In this document: in pieces, positions 45,502-58,669 of the stretch | Numbering within the stretch: the stretch's first letter is position 1 | How the letters are laid out: the number at the start of each line of letters is the position of its first letter | Assembly: GCA_000277445.1 (NCBI GenBank) | Contig: AJWJ01000011.1 | Coordinates: 1-64,000, forward strand | Length of the DNA: 64,000 nucleotides | Source: Polysphondylium violaceum | Taxonomy: Eukaryota; Evosea; Eumycetozoa; Dictyosteliales; Dictyosteliaceae | Reading direction: 5' to 3' | Position numbers and translations under genes: made by a program | The notes under the pieces: generated by a model | Database searches by the model: none | What the model was told of the DNA's origin: nothing | The model's input: the letters and a program-made list of their open reading frames with translations, nothing else

Positions 45502-48500
45502 ATGATCAAAGTATTGGTATTTGTATTTGTTTTTATTTTATTCAATAATGTTGTCATAATTGATTCTCTATCATTCAATAAAACTTTGGTGATGGATCAA
45601 GGATGCTTTCAATCGAGTGTGTCACCAAATTCGGGCTATATGATTCCCGATAGATCTAAATTTGAATTGACAGTGACTCTCAATACAAACATCTCTACAT
45701 TTTGGTTTCACAATGTAGATTATCAGTCAATATCTGATCAAGAATTGCTTTTATATTTAAATACACCATATCCTATATTTGTAAGTCATACATAGACATA
45801 TCTGTCATCCTCAACGCGCACATACTAATAAAATACTATGTAGTATTTGTATAATAAAGAAACTGGTCTTGATCATTTGCCATCGATAGCGGCATCCAAA
45901 GGCACAACTTACAAGATAACCTTGACATTTACAAATTTACCAATCTCTAAAAACCTCGTATTCATCCAAGATCTCGGATTATTATTCAATCAACACTCTT
46001 TGGGTGTACGTATAGTTGATTAAAATCTCCTACCATATCTATATTAATAATTTATTTCTAGCCTAAAGCAACTATATCTTATTCAACAAACAATATGGTC
46101 CCACCTCAACCTACCATTCATCCAAATTCATTAGACAATTGTCCCATAATAAAGAATATTGACAAATCATGGAGTATTGAACAACCTAGTAATATGCAGA
46201 TCTACCCTACAATTGGTGTTAATGTGTTGGAATGCACGTCCTCAACGACCAATATATGCAGTTCCAATGAAAAGTATTACTATGATATCTCATTCCCCCT
46301 TTCGTTGGCCAAGGGCAATATTCAAGCACTTGTACCATCATTTTTGTATCAAGCCTATCGATATGAATTCAAGGAAACAAAGATTACTGTTGGTGCTCAG
46401 TCTGATAGCCAAATTCATCTCCCACTCGAGTTTGATCGTTACTATAGCATGGTGTCAGAGACCATGATGTTGAGTAAAAACATGTCTCCTGTTGAAAGTG
46501 TTATTAAAAGTAATCCTATCTTTATCTCCGAATCCCAAGTAAACAAAGTCATACAAGACTATAGATCCAACGTATACGATAAGGTTTACTTTACCAACAC
46601 CAACCTAGGCTTCACTGATCAAAGTCAACAATTTATCATTGATGTATGTAGTAGTAGTATTAGTCGCTTCTATAAATACATACTAATCATTTTATTACTT
46701 TACTACAAAGGCAAATACAAATTATCAACATATCATCAATAATTATCAAGATGTTTATCTAGTATTTGTAAAGAACAATGTAGGAAAGATTTATTTGGGT
46801 GTAGGAGATAAAGGTATAGCGAGATTTTATTTAAATATTGTAGATTGCCCCAACCAATCAAAGAGGAATGTGTACACTGTTGATGCGCCATCTAGTACAA
46901 AGCACATCTTTTTAGCTTTGAGTGTATATAAGGGCTATATGTTATCGTCGTTGCCTTTTATCATTAGAAACTTTGATGTATCAATATCAAACACAATGAT
47001 GTCGTTTCATTTGAATCATACTGGCACAGAGAATAGTGTTGTTCAGCAAAAGGATTCGGTGGCAATTTCGTTGGAATTCAATACACAGGCATCACAATAC
47101 GCCACCATGGTGTCCAATAGCAAGTATCTCTATGACATCAATATCAATAACAATCGAGAGAAGATGGAGTCTTCGATATTGTTGCCCAACAGCTGGTTTG
47201 GTACCGCCTTTGACAAGATTGGCGTAGAGCTTGATGATTTGGTCGGCCAGAGTGATTTCTGTTTAAAAGAGTTTGGCACAAACATTAGAAACCAAATTCA
47301 ACATGCCTTGTCTGATGGCGGTTATTCGCTGGACAGGGTTTTGCCATACTATGGCCTTGTTAGCGGCCTCAATCGAATAGAGTTAAAGTCAAACAATGTC
47401 ATTGAGATGAAGTCCAAGTCTGATTATGCCAAGGTCAGAATAACAACTTCAAAGCCCCAGTTAAAAGAACCAGTGATCCATGCCGCCGACGTCGAGTTTA
47501 CGTTACTCCCTGGCGGCGCAGGCAGCCCGTGCGACGGTAGAGTGCAGGTCGATATACGAAATTCGGGTGACACTAAAGGTCTAGTCAACTTTCAGTTGGA
47601 TTGTCAACATGATGTGTTTATCGAGATGATAAACTATGTCGCAGAGATAGGGCCCTCAGATAAAGGGTCCTTTTTCACCAAGGTGTTTATATCAAAGTAC
47701 TATCCTACGCCTATCCAATGCAAGGTATCGATGTGGATCATTGGGTTGCCGCTGTGGAGCGACGTTGGAAAGGCTTTGGAAAAGAATATCACCTTCTCGC
47801 CCTACACTGGGTGCAATATCCCTGATCCGTGTCTGGGTGTCGACAGTGAGCCTGTCTTGTCGCCCACCTCTTCCTCTTCTATATCCTCGCCAGTGAGTCA
47901 AGGTCATTTCTTGAATTCATATACTCTCACTACTCTTGTTCAAAACATTGGTGACAGTAATGCAGATTTCCAAGTAGGTGTGACTTGTTTGGGTCAGCAA
48001 GTGCTCTATTCGGTCCTCAAGCAAAACATAGAGAAAAAGGTAAATGGCAAACAAGGCGTCGAGTTTGTGCATACCCTCTACATTGAGTCTTTGGCTGTCG
48101 ACGGGGTGCTGCTCACCTGTGATGTAGATATCCATCTGTACAAACCAAATGCCTGCTGGCAACAACAAGACTTGCAAAAGAAACAATATCAACTCGTTAT
48201 CCCTGTGCCCTATGACCTGTGTGTCATCAACTCTCAGCAACAGGCATATATTCAATACTCTTTGTTTAATTACAGCCACGGATATGCCAATGCCTTCTTT
48301 TCATTCAACAGTTATTCTTGGTCCATCTCTTCTGACCAGACAAGCTATACGTCGATTGTCCACCATCCTCTCCAGATTACACCCAATAAAGCCAATCAAG
48401 AGTACATCAAAAGTAATATGACGGCAATGAATATTATCTATCGATCCAATCTCCTTCTCCAGGTGAATAATGGCGGCAATGTGCAGGGTGAATTTACAAT

Positions 48501-50664
48501 CACCATCGATCAGTGTAGTAGTCATTTGTTGTTGCTGACACCAACGACACAGACTGGCATTATCAATGGTGGGGCGAAGTCTCTGTATGCTGTCTCTTTG
48601 GTTGGATATGCCACAAACGACGAGTACCACTATGACTTTTGTAAACTAAAGATCGCCATCACCAACAATACATGCTTTGATAATGTCGGCAAGTACCATG
48701 AGCAAGATATATATGTCTATCCACACTATGACGCCTGTGCAGGCAATTGGTTGGAGCCCAGTCTGTATGTCTCTACCAAAGAGCCTCCACCATCCACGGC
48801 AAACATTGATATCATTCAAGATGAATGGAGACCGATCAATAAGAGTGTATTTTACAAAGATGTTTCTTTTCCCGTTCGTAATGCAGACTATGGCAAAGGC
48901 ACTGCGCTGTCTAATCTGGTGTGTAGTGGAATGAACACTGTTGTCGTCAAAACTTCCGAGAAATCAAGTTGTTTCCTCGAACCATTGTCCTCTTGTTATC
49001 ATACTTTTAGAATATTATCTGATGCATCGGCCTCCCAGGAACCTCTTGAATCTATTTCTTGTACTTTGGATATCTGGTTTGACCGTAGTGTCGATACATG
49101 TTGGTCGGATATCGGTAAACATGTGACACAGGTGCTTCAAATCACAAAGACTGTTGATCCTTGTCTATCATTCAAAGAACCCTTTATTAGCACCAACCCT
49201 ATCCAACAACTGAGCCTCAACCAGTGGGCCATGATTGAAGATCTTGTCACGACAAAGATGGACTATTGGAACACCTCCTCGCCAAGACCTGTGTACTATA
49301 AAGCCGTTAAAACAATCCAGGTTCTAAACACTGGTGACACCAATGCCACCGTTGACAGTATCATATCGATTCTCTCACCGACGGTAAAGTTGGTTTTGGA
49401 TGAATCCATTCCCCGTTGTATTATCCAAGCACATTCTTATTGTGATTTGAAACTAACATTTACAACCAGAGACGTCAATCAAGAACTGTTGGTAAATATG
49501 AGTCGGGTCGAATTACTGGTTGTTGATCCCATGATATGTTGGTCGGGTCTCGATAAACACAAAGAAATCACCATCCAATCCCACTTGCCGGGTCCTCCAT
49601 GTGCACATACACTCGACACACCCCAACCCTGGCTTTTGTACCAAGCCGAGTATGTAGGACTGAACCAAACCTACTTTTTAGAAAGTGACAATCCCCTCAA
49701 TATAGATGTGAGTCCATGGCGAGATGGGCGAGTCAATGTGAGTGGAAAGGTCATTAATAGGGGCACCAGTGGTGCCATAATTATATTTGATATCGTGTGT
49801 AAATCAAATATAGCCTCTAAAACTGCCAACACCCTCCTAGTCACTTTTATCGATGCTGACAAATATGGCTATTTCAATCTTGAGTTGATGTTGAATGCAG
49901 ATCAGCTCAGTCTTTCCTCAAGTCCCATTATTCCATGTGTAGTGTCTGCAACTATAAACAAACAATATTGTTGGAGTACATTTGGTAAATCAATCTATCA
50001 AAAGATCCCAATCTTTCCTCCTTCTCTTTTCCTCTCTGACAGTTCCAAAGACAAAACTAGAGATATTTTACTCGGTATTCTTATTCCTCTCTCTTTGTTA
50101 TTGATTGGTTTATTATTATTCTACTTTAGAAAACTCATTCCATTTAATTTATTAAAATTAAAGAAAAAAGAAAAGAAAGTCCCTATGATTACTCCTCAAG
50201 TTGATTCTCTTGATCCAAAGAATGAAATTGAAAGTTTTGAAAACTTTGAACCAGCAGAAATTAAAGAATCCGTTGTTGTTAAAGATGTGGTAGAAGAACA
50301 AGTAAAAGAAATACCAGAAACCCCAGTACAAGATATGCAACCTGAAACAAATACTGAAAGATTTAACAGAGAATTGGAACAAAGAGAAAATAATAACAAT
50401 ATTATTTCAAGAAGAAATTCAATTGGTGAAATTCAACATCAATCAAATCCAGATACATTACCTCTAATAATTAAAAATAATAATGAGATTAATAATGATA
50501 ATAATAATAATAATTCTGGTAATGAAGAGAATAGTAATAATACTCGTCGAAGAAGATCATCACTAGGAAATATAACTAGATCAAGAGGATTTACAAATGT
50601 AGGAAATATAATTGTTTATGTTGATGCTAGATCACCTGATATGGCTGGTAAAAGAAATAAATAA
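45502..50664 (+). CDS. hap2: HAP2/GCS1-like gamete fusogen with repeated membrane-proximal domains
   Basis: Exons 45502-45780, 45844-46005, 46062-46643 and 46711-50664 give 1658 residues. Signal peptide at 1-22. The HAP2 core lies at about 490-640: ILLPNSWFGTAFDKIGVELD, QSDFCLKEFG, IRNQIQHAL, then a domain-III-like VQVDIRNSGDTKGLVNFQLDC and CKVSMWIIG, aligning block by block with plant HAP2 (NKIG..Y..F..QPNFC.....CL.NQL; VTTKNIG......L.F.C). About five further domain-III-like units follow, most ending in a CW(S/Q)..GK motif and Cys-Pro turns. A membrane helix (ILLGILIPLSLLLIGLLLFYF, ~1458-1480) and an about 178-residue basic/Asn-rich tail end the protein. HAP2 drives gamete membrane merger; D. 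discoideum has two homologues (HapA, HapB) needed in some mating types. Assignment rests on pattern, not on a search. Confidence 0.78.
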
Positions 50665-50672
50665 ATAAATTT

Positions 50673-53600
50673 TTATTCAAAAATAAAATGTAAAGGTTTA
50701 TCAATTGATTCATTAAAATCAAGAGTTTCAACAGTACTTGGAACCTTTCCAGTGAAATTGAATCCCAAAGAGAGTTGTTTAATAGTGCGTGGTAATTGAT
50801 CAATATTTGAAATTGGTTGATAACCACCTATAACCAATCGAGTGACTGATTGGGGTATTTGTTTCGCATTCAATTCAAATATTCTATTGTAACAATCAAA
50901 ACATTCAAGAGAGATTTCCAATTGGGCTAGATTCTCAGGAAGAGACTCCAATATACTTTTATCATAAAAACCAGATTTAAAAGTAATGTTTTTCAAACCA
51001 TTTGGAATCATGTCTTGAGAGATCACTTGAGAAAATTGGCTACCAAATTGTAAAGTTGTAAGAGTAGGAGGAAGAATTCCTTTTGTCAATGGTTGATTAA
51101 ACGAGTCTGATAACACTAGTTCTTGTAATAGTGGTGGTATCATGGATAAAGTCAAAGGAGAATTGAAAATGGAACCTAGATTCAAGATCTTAATAGAAGT
51201 GGGAGCAAAGAAAAGAGGTTGGGAATAGTATCGGCCTAGAGAGAGTTGAGTAACATTATTTGGAATGGATCCTTCGATTAATGGGTGATTATAACTGTCG
51301 GAAAGTTCAAGGGATATAATATTGGATCTAATAGTCCCTTCTCCTATGTACCCATTATATTGGGCCATCTCTGATCGTTTTACATGAATGTTGATCAATG
51401 GAGAGAATTTTGTCCTTTTTTCTTTTTCTACAACAAAGCTTTGATAATCGTGATTCACAATTGATATCGTTGAATGGGTTTGAAGGCTTACTAATGAAGG
51501 ACCAACATTTAATACATTTTCCGCTACGGTACCAAATAATTTCAAATGTCTTATCCAAGATGGAATATCTACAAGTTTTTGACAATGGATTTCCAAGTGA
51601 CTAACAGACCTAGGTAAATTAAATATCGAAGAGGCATACAAATATCGAGATTTAATTTTGATATGAGTGACAGAGAATGGAAAACAGTTTGGTTGAAACG
51701 GGTGGATATATTTGGAAAAAGAAATGTATTTAATAGAGGGGGGCAAAGAACAATTGGATAGACATTGAGAGAAATGAAGACCAAAATTAATTTCAGTAAT
51801 TGAGTTTGGAAGACTATCCCTGAGTATAGTACAATTATAGTATTGTCCAAAGATTATTCTTTTTACATTTGATGGAACAATATTTGGTAAAATGACTTTA
51901 TCATCCAACCATATCAATACAGTAGTGAGATTAGAAACTGGGTTGTTGATATCATAAATTTCATAGACATCATCCAATAGATGTCTTTGATTTAAAACGG
52001 TCAACAACTCTGCATCAATCAAAGACTCTTGAAATATTTTTGTATTGATTACAACTCTTTTCAAAGTAACCGAGGAAAACATTTGATGGTTCAGTTTCTG
52101 GTTATGCAAAAAAGGGTCAGCAAGAATCTCTATTGTATCAACCGTGTGTGGTATTTTACATTTGGCAAGTATTGAATGTTTTACCAATAAATGGCGGACT
52201 GATAAAGGAATTGAAATTTTTCCATCGATATCTGCCCTCTCACTGATACAAAGCCATTTTAAAGATAAAGGGAAATCTGGTTTCATATGTTTTGGAAACT
52301 CTCTCATTTGGACATGAGTGATTCCATCTGGGATTCTAATACCTGGATGTGGGGAGTATATCGATAAAAATGTAATTTCTTTTGATGATATTTTAATTGA
52401 GTCACTATTGACCGATGTATCTACACCAACGATTCCGTTCCAATGAGATTGTGATGTCCTTTCAAAGTGATATTTGTTTAGGAATATTGTAATGTTATCA
52501 AAACGATTCTGCCCCAAAATAATATCATTATCATCCTCCACCTTTAACAAATTTGGATAATTGAGACTTGTAATTTTCTTTTTTAAATACAAATTCCTCC
52601 AAACATTGAAGAATGTATCATATAAGGATATATTATTATAATTACTATTAGTTTTAATTAGTACAAATAATTGTAGAATATTTTAAATCTCTACAACATA
52701 CCTTTGTCGTCGGATATCTTTATATTTCAATTCTCTTTTTGGGTTAGGATCAAATAAGATATCTTGATTGTCTTTTGTAAAAGCTAGAGAAAGATCTTTT
52801 ATCGATGGAGGGATCAATGTAGGGTCACCAATATAATTGGAGGAATACTTTAACTTTTTCAATGACTTGGGATACATTGGTAATTCTCGAGAATAAAATT
52901 TGAATTCCAATTCTTTTAAATCATCTGGAAGACCCTCTAAGGATTTGTATTGTACAAATCCATTTACAATTAATTTATCGATATACTTGACATTTCTGAG
53001 CATTAAGCCAAGAGACTCTACCTCCATCTCTTTGATTCTAATATTGAAATCTGGAATTAAATCTCTAAACAAATTGATAATCTTTTCTTTTGTAAATGGA
53101 CGTCCATCAATGCTCTCAATGACTATATTGTCTATATCTTTAAATGGACGACATCCTAAATGAGTAAATAAATGATTACTTGGTATAAAGGAATAATCTG
53201 TACATAACAAAGACGCGAGGGAGGGGGGGATCAACAAGGGGTTCAAGATATCTTGCGGTCTTGGTATTCTAGATATATCAAGGGAAGTGAGTGTGTCTGG
53301 TAAAACTTTTATAATTTGTTTATAATCTTTACATAGAACAAGTTTCTTTATATTACATTGTTGGGATATCCCAGATGAACGAGTTTCGATGATATTACTG
53401 TAATATTCTATTGTATCGATATATTTTATATTTGATTTAATCTCTTGACAGGCATAAACATATACTACACTCTTGGGTACCAAGATAGGTTTATGTGGTT
53501 TACATTGTTGTTCGACTAATAATGAATAATCCTTTTCAAAGTGGATCTTTAAGTACTTGATAGAGGGTGCTATGCAACCCATACTATAGAGACAATGATA

Positions 53601-54385
53601 GTAATTCTCTTGTTTAAAATAAAACTCCAGATAAACTAAACTAGATGGTAGAACAAGTATACGATGATCAATTGTTTGATTAAAGTATTTATCAAAACAC
53701 AAGTATTTGATACTTGAAGGAAGAGATACTAACGAGAGACATTGATTACTTTCTTTAAACTTTACATATTCTACAGATAACGGGATAGCTTCTCTACCAA
53801 TCTCTCTGTTACCATAAAATGTAATTCTCTTTACCCCAAGAGGTATTGGTGATAGCGAGAGTTCTTTGCATTTCCATACTACATGGTCAACAATTGGTAT
53901 AGTAGCACTACTATCATTAATAGTATATTTTGTCTCTAAATCAAGTTGTTTTAAATACTTTAATCTCTGTTGTGTTGGTCCACTAAAAGCAATGTTTTGT
54001 CTATTTGATAGGACAGCAATAAAAAGATATTCAAGCTGAAGTCTTGTGTTCTCATTTAAAGGAGTATTGGTGCTCTTATCAAAACATGAATCGAGTATTT
54101 GTAATTTAACATATTTAATATGAATTGGTAAACTACCCAATATCTCGATCAATATATCATCATATTTGTAATCATATGATAACATTTGTACAGACAGTTC
54201 ATTTACATCTGATGGTAACGATACAAGAGTATTTAATTTAAATTCATCTATTTCATGACAAAACAATATAAATGATCTTTTTAAACAACCTTTATCTAAA
54301 TATCTAGATAAAGATTAATATTTAGATAAACACGAGATATACAGATAAAATATATTTACAGATAAATATTGTCAATGAAATCCAT
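50673..54385 (-). CDS. FNIP-repeat protein, apparently two FNIP units fused in one gene
   Basis: Model: exon 1 54385-54360 (MDFIDNIY...), exon 2 54303-52702, exon 3 52644-50673; phases agree and the product is 1199 residues. Both halves are built of FNIP-type repeats, about 22 residues each (e.g. IPPLLQELVLSDSFNQPLTK), forming LRR-like arches. The second half starts with TFFNVWRNLYLKKKI, the usual N-terminal F-box-like helix of dictyostelid FNIP proteins, yet its frame has no ATG upstream, only a stop just ahead; the 57-base GT-AG intron removes that stop and links it to the upstream half. Two separate genes remain possible if the second uses an unseen start exon. Function of the family is unknown; F-box-like ends hint at ubiquitin-ligase adaptors. 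The stop codon is 8 bases from that of the HAP2 gene. Confidence 0.75.
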
Positions 54386-54527
54386 TGTAATATTAGTTGA
54401 GGTGTTTTCTTGTTTTTATCATTATATGAAACATTTCCCCACAAGAATTCTTAAAAAAATCCAATCAAAAAAAAGATTTTTGGTGGACCTTTGGAAAGTT
54501 TTGGAAATATAGCTAATAAAAAAATAA

Positions 54528-56571
54528 CTAATCTTTATTTAAAGGAACACTCTTAAAGATGGGTGAAGTTGATTCATCGGAATTTGATGATAGTTCATCA
54601 ATTTCTTTTTGTAATTCCTCTTGATCTTTGTTCTTTTCAGCAATACTTTGATAACCTTCTGAATGACCACTACCTCTGCTACTGCTACTATGATCACTTT
54701 CGTTGTCTGGGATATTTCTTGTTTTGTTATAATCATCGTGATCTTGTTGTTGTTGAATTTGATCATAGATTTGTTGGTCTTTTCCTTCACCATTTTGATA
54801 ATCATCATCGCCGGCGGTATGGTTGGAATTTGGATGAGTAATTGGGTCATTGTAATTAATTTCAATTGGTTTATATTTAAGAGAGATAAAGACAAACAAT
54901 ACAAAGAATCCAAACATACAACAGGAAAAGAAGAGATATGATTGCCAGAATGTAAGCTTGATGAGGGCAATGACAAAGGTATCAAAGAGATTACCAATGG
55001 ACACGGTGATGAGCCACATAGACATAATCAATGACTTCATTTGAGGTGGGGATTGGGAGTAGGCAAATTCCAAACCAGTGATAGAGATGAGAATTTCAGC
55101 AAAGGCCATGATGACAATTTGAGGGATTTGGAGACCGATATTTACAGTGCCTGGTGGCTTGGCATCAATTGCAAATTGGACAAACATAGAGACCATAAAT
55201 GAGACAAAGGTTAGAAACATACCAACACTCATTCTTCTCAATGGTGAGAAATTTACTCCTTTCTTGGCCAATGGTCTGTAGAGACAGTATTCAAAAATTG
55301 GAACGAAAATCATAATTAAAATTGGATTAAGAGCAGTGAGAATTTCTGAATCAATGGTAACGGATCCAATCTTTCTGTCCATTAAATTGGCTTGATCGAT
55401 CCAAATGGAACCTCCTTGATCGTATAGAGCCCAGAAGATGGGGAGTGGTAAAAAGATTAACAATACTTTGAGTACATTTTTCATTTGATCAACTGTAATT
55501 GGATCAAATTTACCTTTGGACCTATCCAACCAGTGACCTTGATAGAGTTGATCATCATAATCTGGTTTTTTAGATTTGATTTTTTCACTAATACCAGTTT
55601 TAATAATTCTAGCCGAAGTTAATAAAACACTACCAGTTGGTTTCTTTTTAATATAGGTCTTGTTTCCAAAAACAAATACAGATATGGATACGACCAATAA
55701 ACATGATGGAATTAAAAATGCTACCCAATAACCAAGATTTGTTCTCACAATAGGTGTGATAATGGTGGAGAAAGCAGATCCTAAATTTACACACCAATAA
55801 AATACTTGAAAAATATTGGCTAATAATTTAGCTTGATGAGGTCCAAATTGATCTCCACAAAATGCAGATATTACTGGTTTAATTCCACCTGTACCCAATG
55901 CAATTAATAATAATCCTAATATCTGATACTTTTGTTAATATATAATTATATATTAATTATCATAACTAATACTTACTAAACCCCAAGGTGAACGATTTCC
56001 TGGTTCAGGACCAGTTACTCCTGGAATAGCAGATATAGCCAAAAATACACCACCAATACAATATATTATACTAAAATATAAAATTGTTTTATATTTACCC
56101 AATTTACCATCTGCTAAATATGCACCTAATAATGTACTATAAAAATAAAATTATTAATATGTATTTAAACTTGTCAATATAAATAATAAATAATATTTAC
56201 GTAAAATAAGCCCCGGCATTAAAACCATGATAAATACTAGCAGCAGTTGTATCAGTATAACCCATATAATGAATCATATAATTATTTAAAATTGATTTTA
56301 AACCATAAAAAGAATATCTTTCAATGATTTCATTTCCCATAATAAACTTAATAGAAGGTGGAAAATGTTTTTCATCACCTCCATATTTGATTTCATTGCC
56401 ATCTTCATCATAGACTGTAGGATGAGAACCATTTGGGATTTCCAATGAACTATTTAATTTTTGATCAAATTGTTTCTCCAATGAAACAGAGGTTTTTTCC
56501 AATGATATAGGAGTTGCATCGCCTGCAATTAATCTTGGTTTGGCAAGTATGCCATCTTCATCCATACCCAT
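54528..56571 (-). CDS. POT/PTR2-family proton-coupled oligopeptide transporter
   Basis: Exons 56571-56201, 56136-55977 and 55928-54528 give 643 residues. An acidic N-terminal tail of about 80 residues precedes the motif IERYSFYGLKSIL (ExxERFxYYG signature, here E.IERYSFYG), then GAYLADGKLGKYKTI and LIALGTGGIKPVISAFCGDQF (PTR2 signature 2). About 12 membrane helices are visible. POT carriers import di- and tripeptides with protons. In most POTs the helix-1 motif ends in Glu-Arg; both are kept. The C-terminal about 110 residues are hydrophilic with Gln/His and Ser runs. The third exon has two in-frame acceptors six bases apart, which may give two isoforms. Confidence 0.9.
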
Positions 56572-57853
56572 TTTATTAATATAAAATTACTATAATGGCA
56601 AAAGAAAAGATAAAAGATGACAACAGAGATGAAAGATGCTTCCAACAACAAAATTACCCACCCAAGATACTTGTCTGAATAATAATATCAAATGATATTA
56701 AATATAAAAATTAGGATAATATGTTGTCAAACAACACAAAAACAGAGATCCAGAAACACCCCAGACTCTTCTTGTCCTAATAAAATTTTTAATAAATAAA
56801 TTATTATTAGTTTTTGGATATTAAAGATAAATAGATTAATACCTACACACCAATATCAATACTATTAATATTTATTAATTTATAAATAAAACCAAAAGTA
56901 AAGTTAAAATCTAAAATCTATATAAAAAATATTAAAAAAGAATTAGTTGATGGAATGAATATAAATTGTGGGGCAAAATCTATATTTATATTTTTATCAA
57001 TATGTTTGAATATTTGACCATGTCGAATTCAAGAGTATTGGAATTTCTGAACCCTAGGTCAAAGATCTTTTAACAAAACACATGGCATTCAAACTTCTTG
57101 TGTAATATTAATCAAAAACATATGGTGGAAATCAAATAAAAAAAAAAAATAAAAAAAGATAAAATAAAATACAAACAAATAAACAAAGAGATAAAAGATG
57201 TGTCGAAAATAAGATATACAAATACAAAGGGTGATGGGGTGGTTATAAGCACACAGGTAAAACTAAAATCTAAAATTGAAATGAAATTTCGGGTAGAGTA
57301 TTTATATTATTTTTTACCGTTAAAATATACCTAGTTGAATAAAATATCAAATAGGGTTTGAATTTCTCTATATCTAGGCAACACATCATGAAAAAAAAAG
57401 ATGATAGCAAAAAAAAAAAAAATACACAAACAAGGAATAAGTGGGGAGGGGGATAATTCAAAAAGGGAGTGTATTTGTAGAGATGAAAATATATATACTC
57501 TAAAATGGGGGGATAATTATCGAGTCATATTGTGGTGGGGTGCCTACCAAAAACTGAAAATAATTTAAATTTAATTTCATAGACAAAAACCCACAAACCA
57601 CACCCACTCCAACCCACATCTTTTTTTAACTGTTGCTTTTACTACTATAAAGAGAAATTTAACCACAAACTATAATTTAGATTTAGGTTTTGAGATTTAT
57701 AAATAAATCTAAATATATTATCTAGTTTAAATTTTATAGAGAGGGATAGAGTATTAGTGAATATTTGAAGTGCAACAAAAGCTATTATAATAAACTTGAA
57801 GTTCGTTACAATGTCTATGAATATTTGATTACATGAGCGAGATGAATTTACAT
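56572..57853. other. Intergenic, no gene seen
   Basis: About 1.3 kb, A-rich, between the POT gene's start and the POLE3-like gene's stop (both minus strand), so it should hold the POT promoter. 57590-57625 is a C-rich patch (ACCACACCCACTCCAACCCAC). No coding character. Confidence 0.55.
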
Positions 57854-58442
57854 TTATTTTTTATTTGATTCTTTGTCTTCTTTATCTTTTGTATCCTTTT
57901 CCTTTTCCTTTTCTTTTTCTTTTTCCTTTTCCTTTTCTTTATCTTTACTATTATCTTTATCCTTGGGGTCTTTATCTTTACTTGATTCTTTATCTTTACT
58001 TTCTTTAACCTTTTCTTTTTCTTTACTGCTATCTTTATCTTTACTTGATTCTTTATCTTTAATTTCTTTTTCTTTTTCTTTTTCTTTTTCCTTTTCTTTT
58101 TCTCTCTTTTTATTCTTTTCTAAAGCAACTTCAAGGGGAGATATAAATTGTTGAAAATCAATTTCCTCTAATGCTTTGAGTACATCTTTTGGTAAAATAG
58201 TTGATCTATTTGCATTTTGACAAAGATCTATACTTGCTGCTGTTAAATAGTGTATCCAAACTTTAGCTGCTTTAGAAATTGCCAATTTAGAATCCTTTGC
58301 TATTGATACATGATCTGGTAACTTTTATTATTGTTATTATTAATATCTGCTATTGTTTGCTTGTTTTAACTTATACACATACAGCTGATTTTATAATACG
58401 GCTAACAATAGCATTTTGTAAATCATTATTACTATCCGACAT
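57854..58442 (-). CDS. pole3: Histone-fold protein POLE3/Dpb4-like (DNA polymerase epsilon / CHRAC subunit)
   Basis: Exon 1 58442-58383 ([20 protein letters not shown]) and exon 2 58321-57854 give 175 residues. The histone fold follows POLE3: [66 protein letters not shown]3 pairs with POLE4 in the polymerase epsilon holoenzyme and in CHRAC-type remodellers, binding dsDNA. The C-terminal half is an extreme Lys/Glu/Asp/Ser run ([22 protein letters not shown]) coded by a CTTTTT/CCTTTT minisatellite at 57870-58110; human POLE3 likewise ends in a charged tail. Confidence 0.9.
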
Positions 58443-58669
58443 TTATATCTTATTTGTATCTATATATCTATATATCTATATTTATATATCTATGTATGAA
58501 ATAATATTACTATCTTCACATCGACTTTTTTCCCCAAAAGCGCGCAATTTTTAATATTTTTTTTGAAAAAAAATTTGATCATTTTTGATCAAAATTTCAG
58601 ACAAAACAGATTACTTGAATAGTCAGTCCAACACTCTTTAGCACACCACAGACATATATCTATCTTAAA

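Noticed and set aside
54563-54941. Plus-strand ORFs rich in Tyr/His/Asp opposite the POT gene
   Set aside because: Antisense of the Gln/Ser/Asp-rich C-terminal tail of the transporter.
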